The position numbers and the translations under genes are program-made. From Natronolimnohabitans innermongolicus JCM 12255 (GTDB taxonomy: Archaea; Halobacteriota; Halobacteria; Halobacteriales; Natrialbaceae): a DNA stretch of 38,701 bases. The stretch's first letter is position 1, and each line of letters begins with the position of its first letter. Shown piece by piece: positions 1 through 8,751 of the stretch. The notes under the pieces were generated by a model that ran no database searches, was not told the origin of the DNA, and was given only the letters and a program-made list of their open reading frames with translations. The DNA is taken from NCBI RefSeq assembly GCF_000337215.1, contig NZ_AOHZ01000084.1, positions 80,768-119,468 of the forward strand, given 5' to 3'.

Positions 1-383
1 CCCCGCCAGTCCAGTCAAGCCCGCGGTTGCTGCGACTGTACTGGTCTTGAGGAATGTTCTCCTGTCACCAGATAGCATATGCCTCCAATTATGCTACACT
101 GGTAAAAGAGTTGCGCATAGTATAAGGTGCTATACAGCATCTGTGTGCAATATAGTCCTGCCGGAGGACGTCGGGTCGGGCGAACGGAACGGGTGTATCG
201 ACCCAACAACAGGTGAGGGAACTATCGGTGATTCATATCGGTAATTCCAATTGACGAACGCGCGACCGCGTTCGCGCGCGCCCTCGCCCTCAATAACCGC
301 CGGAACAGTGTCGGAGAAGTATAGGTAATAATCTCCGGTTGAAGAACTCGTATATCGAACGTTAGGAGATGTTACATCGTACA
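1..383. other. Intergenic region upstream of the E1 operon
   Basis: No convincing gene is seen here; the short frames lack haloarchaeal coding character. The right end holds the promoter of the E1 operon, listed separately. Confidence 0.6.
351..356 (+). promoter_or_regulatory. TATA box of the E1 alpha/beta operon
   Basis: TATATC lies 28-33 nt before the ATG at 384, the spacing expected of a leaderless haloarchaeal transcript. This argues for the ATG at 384 rather than the one at 369. A GGAG at 365-368 abuts the upstream ATG with no room to act as a ribosome binding site for it. Confidence 0.55.
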
Positions 384-1541
384 ATGGATAACAGTCCGCA
401 GTCCATCTCCCCCCCATCGGTAGACGTCGGTGTCGACCCGATTTCCCAAGGGGACGTGGAGATCGAAACCTACCAGGTCGTCCGACCCGACGGCTCGTTC
501 GACGCGGATCGGGTTCCGGACGTCGACGACGAAGCGCTCCGCGATCTCTATCGCTGGATGCTGCTCCAGCGCGTCTACGACAACCGCGCGACGAAACTCC
601 AGCGACGGGGCCGACTCGGCACCGTCGCCTCCGGGCGCGGCCAGGAAGCGGCGATTATCGGCAGCGGCTTCGCGCTGTCTCAGGACGACTGGATCTTCCC
701 GTACGGCCGCGAGGCGGGTGCGCTCTTGATGCACGGGCTCTCGATGCGCGACCTCCTGTTGTACTGGCGCGGCATCGAGGACGCCTCGAAGATGGAGGGC
801 GCCAACATCTTCGGCATGGCCATCTCGATCGGCTCGCACATCCCGCTTGCGACCGGCAAGGCCTGGGGAATGCAACTGGCCGGCGAGGAATCCATCGCGT
901 TCGCCAACCTCGGCGACGGCGCGACCTCGACCGGCGCGTTCCACGAAGGGATGAACTTCGCCGGCGTACTCGACGCTCCGGCAGTGTATTTCTGCCAGAA
1001 CAACCAGTACGCCATCTCGCTGCCCTTCGAGAAGCAGACGAACGCCGACACCGTCGCCCAGAAGGCACTCGCCTACGGCGTCGACGGCATCCGCGTCGAC
1101 GGCAACGACGTGCTCGCGGTCTACAACGCCGTCTCGAAGGCCCGCGAGCGCGCCCTCGAGGGCAACCCCGTCCTCGTCGAGGCGGTCACCTACCGCCGCG
1201 GCGCCCACACGACCAGCGACGATCCGACGCGGTACCGCTCCGAAGAGGAGGTCGACGAGTGGGAAAAACGCGACCCCCTCGAGCGGTACCAGGCCTTCCT
1301 CGAGGAGACCGGTCGCTGGGACGACATCGACGAAGAGGCGATCCGCGAGGAGGTCGAAGAGGAGTTCTCCGCCGCCGTCGACGCCGCCGACGAGTTCGAA
1401 GAGCGCGGCATCGAGGAAATCTTCTCGTATCTCCACGAGGAGACGCCGCCGGAACTTCAGCGCCAACTCGAGGAGTTCCGCGAGTTGCTGGAAGAGCGCC
1501 CGGACATGTACGAGTACATCGAAACGCGGCCGAAGGGATAA
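384..1541 (+). CDS. pdhA: 2-oxoacid (pyruvate-type) dehydrogenase E1 component, alpha subunit
   Basis: This is the thiamine-diphosphate E1 alpha subunit, which with E1 beta decarboxylates a 2-oxoacid and passes the acyl group to the lipoyl arm of E2. The TPP/Mg motif is visible as GDGATSTGAFHEGMNF followed by FCQNNQYAIS. The RGAHTTSDDPTRYR segment matches the phosphorylation-loop region of E1 alpha. The 385-residue length is normal. The start at 384 is chosen from the TATA position; an in-frame ATG at 369 would add five residues. E1 beta follows after one base, so the two are co-transcribed. E2 and E3 lie downstream on the other strand. The substrate could be pyruvate, a branched-chain 2-oxoacid or acetoin. 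Haloarchaea carry several such paralogues, and sequence alone does not settle it. Confidence 0.92.
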   Translation: MDNSPQSISPPSVDVGVDPISQGDVEIETYQVVRPDGSFDADRVPDVDDEALRDLYRWMLLQRVYDNRATKLQRRGRLGTVASGRGQEAAIIGSGFALSQDDWIFPYGREAGALLMHGLSMRDLLLYWRGIEDASKMEGANIFGMAISIGSHIPLATGKAWGMQLAGEESIAFANLGDGATSTGAFHEGMNFAGVLDAPAVYFCQNNQYAISLPFEKQTNADTVAQKALAYGVDGIRVDGNDVLAVYNAVSKARERALEGNPVLVEAVTYRRGAHTTSDDPTRYRSEEEVDEWEKRDPLERYQAFLEETGRWDDIDEEAIREEVEEEFSAAVDAADEFEERGIEEIFSYLHEETPPELQRQLEEFRELLEERPDMYEYIETRPKG

Positions 1542-1542
1542 C

Positions 1543-2517
1543 ATGAACGCGACAATCATTCAGGCGGTCAACGACGCGCTACACGAGGAGATGGGCAACG
1601 ACGAGCAGACGGTCGTCTTCGGGCAGGACGTCGCCGAGTCCGGCGGCGTCTTCCGCGCGACCGAGGGGCTCAAAGAGGAGTTCGGCGGCGAGCGCGTGCT
1701 CGATACGCCGCTGTCGGAGATCGCGATCGTCGGCTCGGCGGTCGGACTGGCGACCCACGGCTTCCGACCGATCGCGGAGATCCAGTTCTCCGGCTTCCTC
1801 CCGCCGGCGTTCGACCAGCTGGTGACGAACGCCAGCCGCATCCGCTGGCGAACCCGCGGCGAACTCACCGCGCCGATGGTCGTCCGGACCCCCTACGGCG
1901 CCGGCGTGCGCGCGCTCGAGCACCACTCCGAGAGCCTCGAGTCGATCTACGGCCACGTTCCGGGTCTGAAGGTGGCGATCCCCTCGACGCCCCACGACGC
2001 CAAGGGGATGCTCATCAGCGCCATCCGCGACCCCGACCCGGTGTTGTTCATGGAGCCGAAACACGTCTATCGCTCCTACCGGGAGGACATCGACGAGGGA
2101 ACCTACACCGAACCGCTCGGCGAAGCCGCGGTTCGCCAGGAGGGCGAGGACCTGACCGTCATCTCCTGGGGCGCGATGATGCACCAGACCCTCGAGGCGG
2201 TCGAAAATCTCGCGGACAAGGGCGTCGACGCCGAGGTCATCGACCTGCGAACGATTTCGCCGCTCGACAAGGAGACCATCGTGGAGTCGGTCAAGAAGAC
2301 CGGCCGCTGCGTCGTCGTCCACGAGGCCGCCAAGACGGGCGGCTTCGGCGCCGAGATCGCCGCCACGATCAACGACGAGGCCCTGATGTACCTCGAGGCA
2401 CCGATCGAGCGCGTCGCCGGCTTCGACGTACCGGTCCCGCTGCTCTCGATGGAAGACTACTACATCCCGCCCCCGCCACGTATCGAGGAAGCGATCAAAG
2501 ACACCGTCGCGTACTGA
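1543..2517 (+). CDS. pdhB: 2-oxoacid (pyruvate-type) dehydrogenase E1 component, beta subunit
   Basis: This is the transketolase-like E1 beta subunit, forming the alpha2beta2 E1 with the preceding gene. The pyrimidine-binding domain opens with the typical VFGQDVAESGGVFRATEGL and PLSEIAIVGSAVGLA segments. The C-terminal domain has the GRCVVVHEAAKTGGFGAEI stretch and an ending rich in prolines, as in the family. The 324 residues are full length. The ATG is one base after the E1 alpha stop, which implies tight co-translation. A T-run near 2645-2649 in the following gap may terminate the transcript. Assignment to the family is certain; the 2-oxoacid used is not. Confidence 0.93.
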   Translation: MNATIIQAVNDALHEEMGNDEQTVVFGQDVAESGGVFRATEGLKEEFGGERVLDTPLSEIAIVGSAVGLATHGFRPIAEIQFSGFLPPAFDQLVTNASRIRWRTRGELTAPMVVRTPYGAGVRALEHHSESLESIYGHVPGLKVAIPSTPHDAKGMLISAIRDPDPVLFMEPKHVYRSYREDIDEGTYTEPLGEAAVRQEGEDLTVISWGAMMHQTLEAVENLADKGVDAEVIDLRTISPLDKETIVESVKKTGRCVVVHEAAKTGGFGAEIAATINDEALMYLEAPIERVAGFDVPVPLLSMEDYYIPPPPRIEEAIKDTVAY

Positions 2518-3049
2518 GGATCCAGACTCCGGCCTCCGCCGCTGTGTTCTTCTGTCTACTATCGTCAGACGGGCAACGCCGACGTGTTCGATCGACGGCG
2601 TACCCAACGAGGAACGTTCGTTGGTCGAAGCACCGGCAACTCCTGTTTTTGACCAACATATAGAATTCGAAAAGTAGGTTCGCTACACAGATGTGCAGTT
2701 CCCGTTCCGGCAGTGGCCTCACGGTCACTGCTGAATGGTGAGATCACCGCGTATAACATTCCCCAGTCGACCACTGAGAACAGGTGATAAACGTAACGCG
2801 GAGGCGACCGTCCATCAGTGTCAGACGGTATCACGCAACTCAGTGAGTCCGACGACTCTCGGAGCGACCCGTCGATGCCGGCTCAAATGTGGGCGGGCAA
2901 GACGGTAGCAGCAGGCCTGCGAGCTGGTGATGGGCGCTATTCTCCGACGGTAACGCGTCTGAAATCGAACAGGGAAATCCAGATTCGGATCCAGACGGGC
3001 GAGCGCGTCGGAAGCGTCCGCAGGCTCACTCGAGAGGCCGATCGCTCGG
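2518..3049. other. Gap between convergent E1 and E3 genes
   Basis: About 530 bp separate the ends of two convergent operons. I see no gene: the frame starting near 2818 on the plus strand has no recognisable domain and is mostly the antisense of the E3 3' end. A short T-run at 2645-2649 could end the E1 transcript. Confidence 0.55.
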
Positions 3050-4492
3050 TTACCGATTCAACGTGTGGATCGCCTCCTCCCGAGCGTTCTCCGCGGCTTC
3101 CATCACCGCCTCCGAGAGCGTCGGGTGAGCGTGAACCGTTCCCGCGAGGTCCTCGAGCGTCGCGCCCATCTCGACGGCGAGTCCGACCTCGGCGATCAGC
3201 TCCGAGGCTTCCGGGGCGACGATTTGGCCGCCGAGGACGAACCCCGTCTCGTCGTCGGCGACGAGTCGAACGAAGCCGTCCGTCTCGCCCATCGAAAGCG
3301 CTCGGCCGCTGGCTCGCAGCGGGAACTCGCCCACGACGGGGTCACACCCCGCTTCCTCGGCGTCGGCCTCGGCCATCCCGACGGTGCCGATTTCGGGATC
3401 CGTGAACACGACCGCTGGGATCGCCTGGTGGTCGAGCGCCGCCGGCTCGCCGGCCGCCACGCCCGCCGCGACGAGCCCCTCCGCGCTCGCCTTGTGGGCC
3501 AGCATCGGCTCGCCCGCGACGTCGCCGACCGCGAAGACGTGCTCGAGGTCGGTCCGCGCGTGGTCGTCTGTCTCGAGGAAGCCGCGGTCGTCGGTCTCGA
3601 GGCCGATCTGCTCGAGTTCGAGCCCGTCGGTGACCGGCTCCCGGCCGACCGCGACCAGCACGCGGTCCGCCTCGAGGGTCGATTCCTCGCCGTCCTGACT
3701 TTCGGTGATGAGCTCGATACCATCGTCTCCGTCCGCATCGTCGCCGGCCGCGAGCCACTCGCTCGCGCTCTCGCGAAAGCGGAAGTCGACGCCGAGTTCC
3801 TCGGCGCGGTTCCTGACGATACGGGAGATGTCGTCGGGATAGCCCGGCAGGACGTCCTCGAGGGCTTCTACGACTGTGACGTCGGCGCCGGCTTTGGCGT
3901 ACGTCGTCGAGAGCTCCATGCCGATGTAGCCGGCGCCGACGACGACCAGTTCGTCGGGGAGCTCGTCGGCCGCGAGCGCGTCGCGCGAGGACCAGACGGG
4001 GTCGTCGGCGAAGTCGAAGCCGGGGAGTTCGATCGGACGGCTGCCGGTCGCGATAATCGCATACTCGAACTCGATCGACTCGCTGCCCTGCCCCTCGCCG
4101 CCGTGGGCGATTCGAACCGCCTCCTCGTCGATGAACGCGGCCGTTCCCTCGATCAGGTTGACGCCGTTCGCTTTGCAGAGCTTCTCGACGCCGCCGGTGA
4201 GCTGGTCGACGACGCCGTCTTTCCACGCGACGAGTTCGCGCATGTCGATCGTCGGATCGGCGTGGACGCCCATCTCCTCGGCGTGGCGAGCCTCGTGGGC
4301 GACGTTCGTCGCCGTGATCATCGCCTTCGAGGGGATGCAACCGTAGTTCAGACACGTTCCGCCGTAGGCGTCCCGCTCGACCAGCGTCGCGTCGAGTCCG
4401 TGTTGTGCGGCGCGGATCGCGGCCGCGTAGCCGCCGGGTCCGCCGCCGATTACCAGTACGTCAGTCGAAGTCCGCACGTCTCCCATGACCAT
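3050..4492 (-). CDS. lpdA: Dihydrolipoyl dehydrogenase (E3)
   Basis: E3 reoxidises the dihydrolipoyl arm of E2 and reduces NAD+ through FAD and a redox disulfide. The FAD Rossmann motif GGGPGG is at residues 16-21. The active-site pair sits in GGTCLNYGCIPSK (Cys47, Cys52). The NAD-binding site is VVVGAGYIGMELS and the C-terminal His/Glu base lies in HAHPTLSEAVMEA. The length of 480 residues is typical. The ATG at 4492 overlaps the E2 stop by one base (TAATG); a second ATG two codons later is also possible. The overlap couples E3 translation to E2. The same enzyme may also serve other 2-oxoacid complexes or glycine cleavage in the cell. Confidence 0.95.
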   Translation of the reverse strand: MVMGDVRTSTDVLVIGGGPGGYAAAIRAAQHGLDATLVERDAYGGTCLNYGCIPSKAMITATNVAHEARHAEEMGVHADPTIDMRELVAWKDGVVDQLTGGVEKLCKANGVNLIEGTAAFIDEEAVRIAHGGEGQGSESIEFEYAIIATGSRPIELPGFDFADDPVWSSRDALAADELPDELVVVGAGYIGMELSTTYAKAGADVTVVEALEDVLPGYPDDISRIVRNRAEELGVDFRFRESASEWLAAGDDADGDDGIELITESQDGEESTLEADRVLVAVGREPVTDGLELEQIGLETDDRGFLETDDHARTDLEHVFAVGDVAGEPMLAHKASAEGLVAAGVAAGEPAALDHQAIPAVVFTDPEIGTVGMAEADAEEAGCDPVVGEFPLRASGRALSMGETDGFVRLVADDETGFVLGGQIVAPEASELIAEVGLAVEMGATLEDLAGTVHAHPTLSEAVMEAAENAREEAIHTLNR

Positions 4493-6195
4493 TATTCGAG
4501 CAGTAGCAGTTCAGGATTGTTCAGGTATCGCTTGACCTCGTTCGTAAACTGTGCGGCCTCGGCGCCGTCGACGATCCGGTGATCGACCGACATCGAGATC
4601 GGCATCGTCGGCCGGGCGACGACCTCGCCGTCGTCGACCCACGGCCGTTCCTTCATCGACCCGAGCGCGAGAATGCCCGCCTCGGGGTGGTTGATGATCG
4701 GCGAGGCGTACTCGCCGCCGATCGCGCCGACGTTCGTGATGGTGAACGTCCCGCCCTGCATCTCCTCGAGTCCGATCGTCCGGTTTCGCGCGCGCTCGGC
4801 CTTGTCGTTGATTTCGCGGGCGAGCTCGAGCAGCCCCTTCCGGTCGGCGTTATCGATGACGGGCACCATGAGCCCCGCATCGCTGGCGACGGCGATCCCG
4901 ACGTTGTACTCGTCTTTGAGCAGGATCTCCTCGTTTTCCTCGTCGAGTTCGGCGTTGATCTGTGGCACCTCCTTCAGCGCCGCCACCACGGCCTTGACCG
5001 CGAACGGCATGTAGGTGAGTTTGACGCCTCGCTCGGCCGCGCGCTCTTTGAGTCGCGACCGCGCGTCGACCAGGTCGGAGACTTCGACCTCGTCGTGGTG
5101 GCTGACGTGTGGCGCCGTGTACTTCGAGGCCGCCATCTGCTCGCCGATCGTCCGCCGGACGCCGGTGTACGGAACGCGGTCGCCGGGAACGGGGCCGTCA
5201 GTTGCGGACGCGCTCGCACCCGCACCCGCGTCGCCGCCAGACACACTCGACGTACTCGAGTCGCCGACCCCAGCCGCGTCGTCCGGAGTGGGCAGTTCGG
5301 CCGACTCGGCCGTCGCCGGACCGCCGGCCGCGTACGAGCGGACGTCCTCGGGCGTCACGAACGCCTCGCCGTCGCGTTCCTCGCTCGCCGGTACGGCATC
5401 GAGCGAGACGCCTCGTTCGCGGGCGAGACGACGCGTCGCCGGCATCGCCAGCGTCCGATCGCGGTCGGCGCTCCCGCGGTGGTCGACGCGTACGGCACCG
5501 TCGTCGCGGTCCGTCGCTGCGGAGTGTGCTCCGCCGGCCGTCGCGGTCGCCGATTCGCCGCCGGCCGCCGCGGCCTCGAGTTCCCCACCGCCGGTCGACT
5601 CCGCACCGGCGGCCGAGGCGCTCGCCCGAGTCGGGGCGTCGGACGTGGAATCCGTCGTTCCCGCGCCGGCACTGGCCCCGTTCGCGGCCGCGCGGACGTC
5701 GCGCTCCGTGAGGCGGCCGCCCGACCCGTTGGCCTGCAGGGCCGCGACGTCGACCTCGAGTTCGCGCGCGAGTCGGCGGACGCTCGGCGGCGCGAAGACG
5801 CGGCCGGACGGGACGGACGCGCCGTCGCCCGCGGTGTCGGGACCCGTCTCGCTTCCGATCGCATCGTCCGGCGTCGGTGCCGTCTCTGGCTCGTCGTCGG
5901 CTTCCGTTCCCGCGTCGTCCGGCGCGGTCGACTCGGCCGGCTCGGCGCCCGAGTCGTCGTCGACCTCGAAGACGACGAGAACGTCCCCGACCGGGACGAG
6001 TTCGCCTTCTTCGGCCCGCAGTTCCGCGATTTCGCCGTCGTGGGGCGACGGAATCTCGACGAGGGCTTTGTCCGTCTCGACCTCGGCCAGCACCTGATCC
6101 TCTTCGACTGTCTCGCCGACGTCGACGTGCCAGGCGACGAGTTCGCCTTCGGCCACGCCTTCGCCGACGTCCGGTAGTTCAAACTCCGTTCTCAT
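4492..6195 (-). CDS. pdhC: 2-oxoacid dehydrogenase E2 (dihydrolipoamide acyltransferase) with two subunit-binding domains
   Basis: E2 is the core acyltransferase of the complex. Domain order: a lipoyl domain (residues 1-80, lipoylated Lys43 in VETDKALVEIP), an acidic Ala/Asp/Glu/Pro linker, a first peripheral-subunit-binding domain (about 131-170, starting FAPPSVRRLARELEVD), an Ala/Gly/Ser-rich linker, a second one (about 247-290, starting AMPATRRLARERGVS), another linker, and the catalytic domain from about 345 to the end with His539 and Asp543 in DHRIVDG. The second binding domain is unusual. At 567 residues it is long for the family, because of the linkers. The gene heads an E2-E3 unit and diverges from an IclR regulator. 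Confidence 0.94.
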   Translation of the reverse strand: MRTEFELPDVGEGVAEGELVAWHVDVGETVEEDQVLAEVETDKALVEIPSPHDGEIAELRAEEGELVPVGDVLVVFEVDDDSGAEPAESTAPDDAGTEADDEPETAPTPDDAIGSETGPDTAGDGASVPSGRVFAPPSVRRLARELEVDVAALQANGSGGRLTERDVRAAANGASAGAGTTDSTSDAPTRASASAAGAESTGGGELEAAAAGGESATATAGGAHSAATDRDDGAVRVDHRGSADRDRTLAMPATRRLARERGVSLDAVPASEERDGEAFVTPEDVRSYAAGGPATAESAELPTPDDAAGVGDSSTSSVSGGDAGAGASASATDGPVPGDRVPYTGVRRTIGEQMAASKYTAPHVSHHDEVEVSDLVDARSRLKERAAERGVKLTYMPFAVKAVVAALKEVPQINAELDEENEEILLKDEYNVGIAVASDAGLMVPVIDNADRKGLLELAREINDKAERARNRTIGLEEMQGGTFTITNVGAIGGEYASPIINHPEAGILALGSMKERPWVDDGEVVARPTMPISMSVDHRIVDGAEAAQFTNEVKRYLNNPELLLLE

Positions 6196-6449
6196 CGTGT
6201 ACTAGAGACACTCACACAGAGCAGTATACGCTCTTCGGTCAGTCCCCGCAGTCACCCGCTCGGTCCCGGACAGTTCGTCGTCGACAGGTCCGATCGTGGC
6301 TAACGGGAGCGATACGACGGGTATCGCGCCCGAGAGCCGCCCACGCCGCCAGTTTCGATGTTCAAACGAGCGAGACGTGCGTAATTAACTGATCAGGTGT
6401 TCGTAAGGGACGAATAACAGTTATTGTCTAGCGAACCCTCGATCAGCGT
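6196..6449. promoter_or_regulatory. Divergent promoter region, E2-E3 versus IclR regulator
   Basis: The 254 bp between the divergent start codons must hold both promoters. A perfect 13-bp palindrome is described separately. An AT-rich patch, GTAATTAACT at 6381-6390, is another candidate element. Confidence 0.5.
6413..6425. promoter_or_regulatory. Palindromic operator candidate before the IclR gene
   Basis: AATAAC-A-GTTATT is a perfect odd-length palindrome, 25-37 bp before the ATG at 6450. That is where a TATA box should lie, so a protein bound here would block the promoter. IclR dimers often bind short palindromes and autoregulate, so self-repression is a fair inference. Part of the match may simply be the TATA element. 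Confidence 0.4.
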
Positions 6450-7220
6450 ATGGAATCTACAGACGCGGCGGAAGGGGCGGGGGTCAAAACGGTCCGGACA
6501 GCCTTCGAGATTCTCGAGGCGCTAAAATCGCTCGACGGCGCCACGACGACGGAGGTCGCGGCCCACCTCGATCTACCGAAGAGCAGCGCGTACAACCACC
6601 TCCAGACCCTCGAGCGCGAGGGATACGTCGTGAAAAACGACCAGACGTACGAACTGGGGCTCCGACTGCTCGACCTGGGCGCGTTCGCGCGACAGAAACA
6701 GACGCTATTCGACGTCGCACAGCCGGAGATGGAGACCGTCGCCGAAGAAACCGGCGAACTCGTCAATCTCCTCGTCGAGGAGGGCGGACGCGGCATCTTC
6801 CTCCTGCGCGAACGGGGCGACAATGCCGTGAACGTCGACTCCTACACCGGCCAATCTGTCCACCTCCATACGACCGCACTGGGAAAGACCATCCTCGCAC
6901 ACCTCTCCGAGGAGCGACGAGCGTCGATCATCGAGCGCCACGGTCTCCCCCAGATGACCGAGAAAACGATCACCGACCGCGATCGACTCGAGGCCGAACT
7001 CGAAGAGATTCGAACGGAAGAAGTCGCCTACGACATGGAAGAGCGCGTCAGAGGACTGCGCTGTGTCGCGGTGCCGATCTTCAACGACGAGACGATCACG
7101 GGAGCGGTCAGCGTCTCGGGTCCGAACAGTCGGATGAGCGAAGACCGAATTCGAGACGAGATTCTGCCGCAACTGAAACACGCCGCGAATATCATCGAAC
7201 TCAACCAGACGTACTCGTGA
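6450..7220 (+). CDS. IclR family transcriptional regulator
   Basis: This 256-residue protein has the IclR layout. A winged helix-turn-helix spans about residues 10-75 (VRTAFEILEALKSLDGATTT, then LDLPKSSAYNHLQTLEREGY). A ligand-binding IclR domain spans about 80-250 (LGKTILAHLSEE, LRCVAVPIFNDETITGAVSV). Such proteins bind as dimers and respond to small acids or aromatic compounds. Its position divergent from E2-E3 suggests it controls the dehydrogenase complex, itself, or both, which is inference from context. The palindrome covering its own promoter is a likely binding site. The effector cannot be read from the sequence. Confidence 0.93.
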   Translation: MESTDAAEGAGVKTVRTAFEILEALKSLDGATTTEVAAHLDLPKSSAYNHLQTLEREGYVVKNDQTYELGLRLLDLGAFARQKQTLFDVAQPEMETVAEETGELVNLLVEEGGRGIFLLRERGDNAVNVDSYTGQSVHLHTTALGKTILAHLSEERRASIIERHGLPQMTEKTITDRDRLEAELEEIRTEEVAYDMEERVRGLRCVAVPIFNDETITGAVSVSGPNSRMSEDRIRDEILPQLKHAANIIELNQTYS

Positions 7221-8113
7221 GGCGGTAATCGACGGAGATTCGGTCGGACGAGGTGAGTTGGAAAGATGACCTGACTCGAGTTGAGAACAGATCGCCCAGA
7301 TGGGCGAACGTTATTTCGGCAGTGGCGAACAGCCATCTAGATACCCAAACACCGATATCGAGAGCGCGTTCGCACACCAGACACATGTGACAATTGTTAA
7401 CACGCAAATAGTCATTTACACAAATACCTGTGTAAACACCCCAATCCATCGACAACGACCAGTCGCAATTGGCCGGAGCAAAGACGCGATATAGATATGT
7501 TGAGATATCATTGTGATTACAGTGTAATATTCAATATAATAGTTGTCGGAAGTTCGAAATCGATTGAATGTGAAAGCGGGCCGCGGTGCCAACGCCGTCG
7601 ATAGTAGCCACGGAACGTCAGTACGCACTCGGTCGCACAGCTGTCGTGTGATCGGTATACCATCTATTCGAACACGGCGAATCTGCCGCAAGAAAACCGT
7701 TACTTCGAACAAAAGTCGGATATAGCACGAGATCACGTGACAGTCTACCTACGTACAGTTATTTGTCTGTCTTTCTGTAGAGATAACTGGGGTAAGTGAG
7801 GGAACTGTAATATGAATATAGACAGGATCAGAGACGTTGCCATACCTGTACTATAGGAGATATGTTATGGGGTGAGTGATTTGTGAGCGGGGTTGGGTGT
7901 GCACCCGGCCGGTAGCCGCCGATTGGCAGTTCGTTCGTCTATTATGAACGGGGAGTTGGCTTGGACGAATGGGATAGGTCGATGGGTCGAATCGAATCGG
8001 CGGCGCACGAAGCGCCAGTGGAGCGTTAGGCTGACGAGATTGATTTCCACAGACGGGGGCGGCGTGAGATATTGGGTAAACTTTTTACTGTGTATCCCAC
8101 ACGAACGATTACA
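7221..8113. other. Long AT-rich intergenic region
   Basis: Nearly 900 bp hold no gene I can defend; it is far more AT-rich than the flanking genes and every frame is short. It contains an interrupted inverted repeat at 7415-7436 and an ACAATTGT palindrome near 7389-7396. The right end has a T-rich TATA-like patch (about 8083-8090) about 24-31 nt before the ATG at 8114. A non-coding RNA cannot be excluded. Confidence 0.5.
7415..7436. repeat. Interrupted inverted repeat TTTACAC-N8-GTGTAAA
   Basis: Perfect 7-bp arms at 7415-7421 and 7430-7436 are separated by AAATACCT. A related sequence sharing ATACCTGNGTAAAC lies before rdfA at about 13434-13449. This may be a transcription factor site. Confidence 0.4.
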
Positions 8114-8659
8114 ATGGATGACGACGAGTCCTTCGACGTTTCACCGCGCGATATCGCCATTCTGAAAGCGAGAGTGGACAATCCAACCTCGTCGACCCGC
8201 GAACTGAGCCGCATTCTAGAAAAAGACTACGGAATCTCGCTCTCGCACAATCGCATCAACGAAATCCTGCGGACGATGTCCGAACAGGAAATCTTTCGCG
8301 AGACGATCCTCCCGAACCGGGAAATCTTCCGCCACTATTTGTTTCGAATCGCTTTCAATTTCCCGAACTTCGAAGAGAACTGGCGAGACTGCTACGACGC
8401 GCTGCAGACCGATCCGCACGTGCTCATGTTTTTCACTGCGGACAGCGATTACCAGTGGCACGCAATCGCGCAGTTTCGGACGGACGACGAGATGGAACGC
8501 TGGGTCCACGAATTCTTCAAAACACACGGCGATCTAATTTCAGAATTCCACAATACAATGCTGCACAGCGTCCACAAATTCCAAACTGAAGCCGCCGTCT
8601 TCGATAACATTCTTTCAGAAACAGAAGAGGGACGACAGTATCTCGAGCACGACGAGTAA
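8114..8659 (+). CDS. Lrp/AsnC-like winged-helix transcriptional regulator
   Basis: The protein has 181 residues from the ATG at 8114. Residues about 10-65 form a winged helix-turn-helix (ISPRD-type opening, SSTRELSRILEKDYGISLSH, then the recognition helix NRINEILRTMSE). The rest is a predicted alpha/beta sensor part with HVLMFFTADSDYQWHAIAQF, which resembles the ligand-binding half of Lrp/AsnC proteins but is not a clear RAM domain match. A longer frame begins at 8072, but the T-rich promoter patch at about 8083-8090 would then lie inside the gene, so 8114 is preferred. It precedes the acyl-CoA synthetase-like gene by about 90 bp on the same strand, which suggests it regulates that gene. The effector is unknown. 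Confidence 0.8.
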   Translation: MDDDESFDVSPRDIAILKARVDNPTSSTRELSRILEKDYGISLSHNRINEILRTMSEQEIFRETILPNREIFRHYLFRIAFNFPNFEENWRDCYDALQTDPHVLMFFTADSDYQWHAIAQFRTDDEMERWVHEFFKTHGDLISEFHNTMLHSVHKFQTEAAVFDNILSETEEGRQYLEHDE

Positions 8660-8751
8660 TTGAATCACGGATATTTTAATATTCAGTCGTTTTCCAGCAC
8701 ATAGAATCTTCGCTTCGCAATTTATATTACATTGTTCGACGATCCTCCGAT

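Noticed and set aside
2818-3405. Long plus-strand frame before and over the E3 3' end
   Set aside because: Arg/Ser/Pro-rich, no domain, and mostly antisense to E3.
3065-4582. 505-codon plus-strand frame over E3
   Set aside because: Antisense shadow of the intact dihydrolipoyl dehydrogenase.
7893-8165. 90-codon frame before the Lrp-like gene
   Set aside because: No recognisable features, overlaps the promoter and start of the supported gene.
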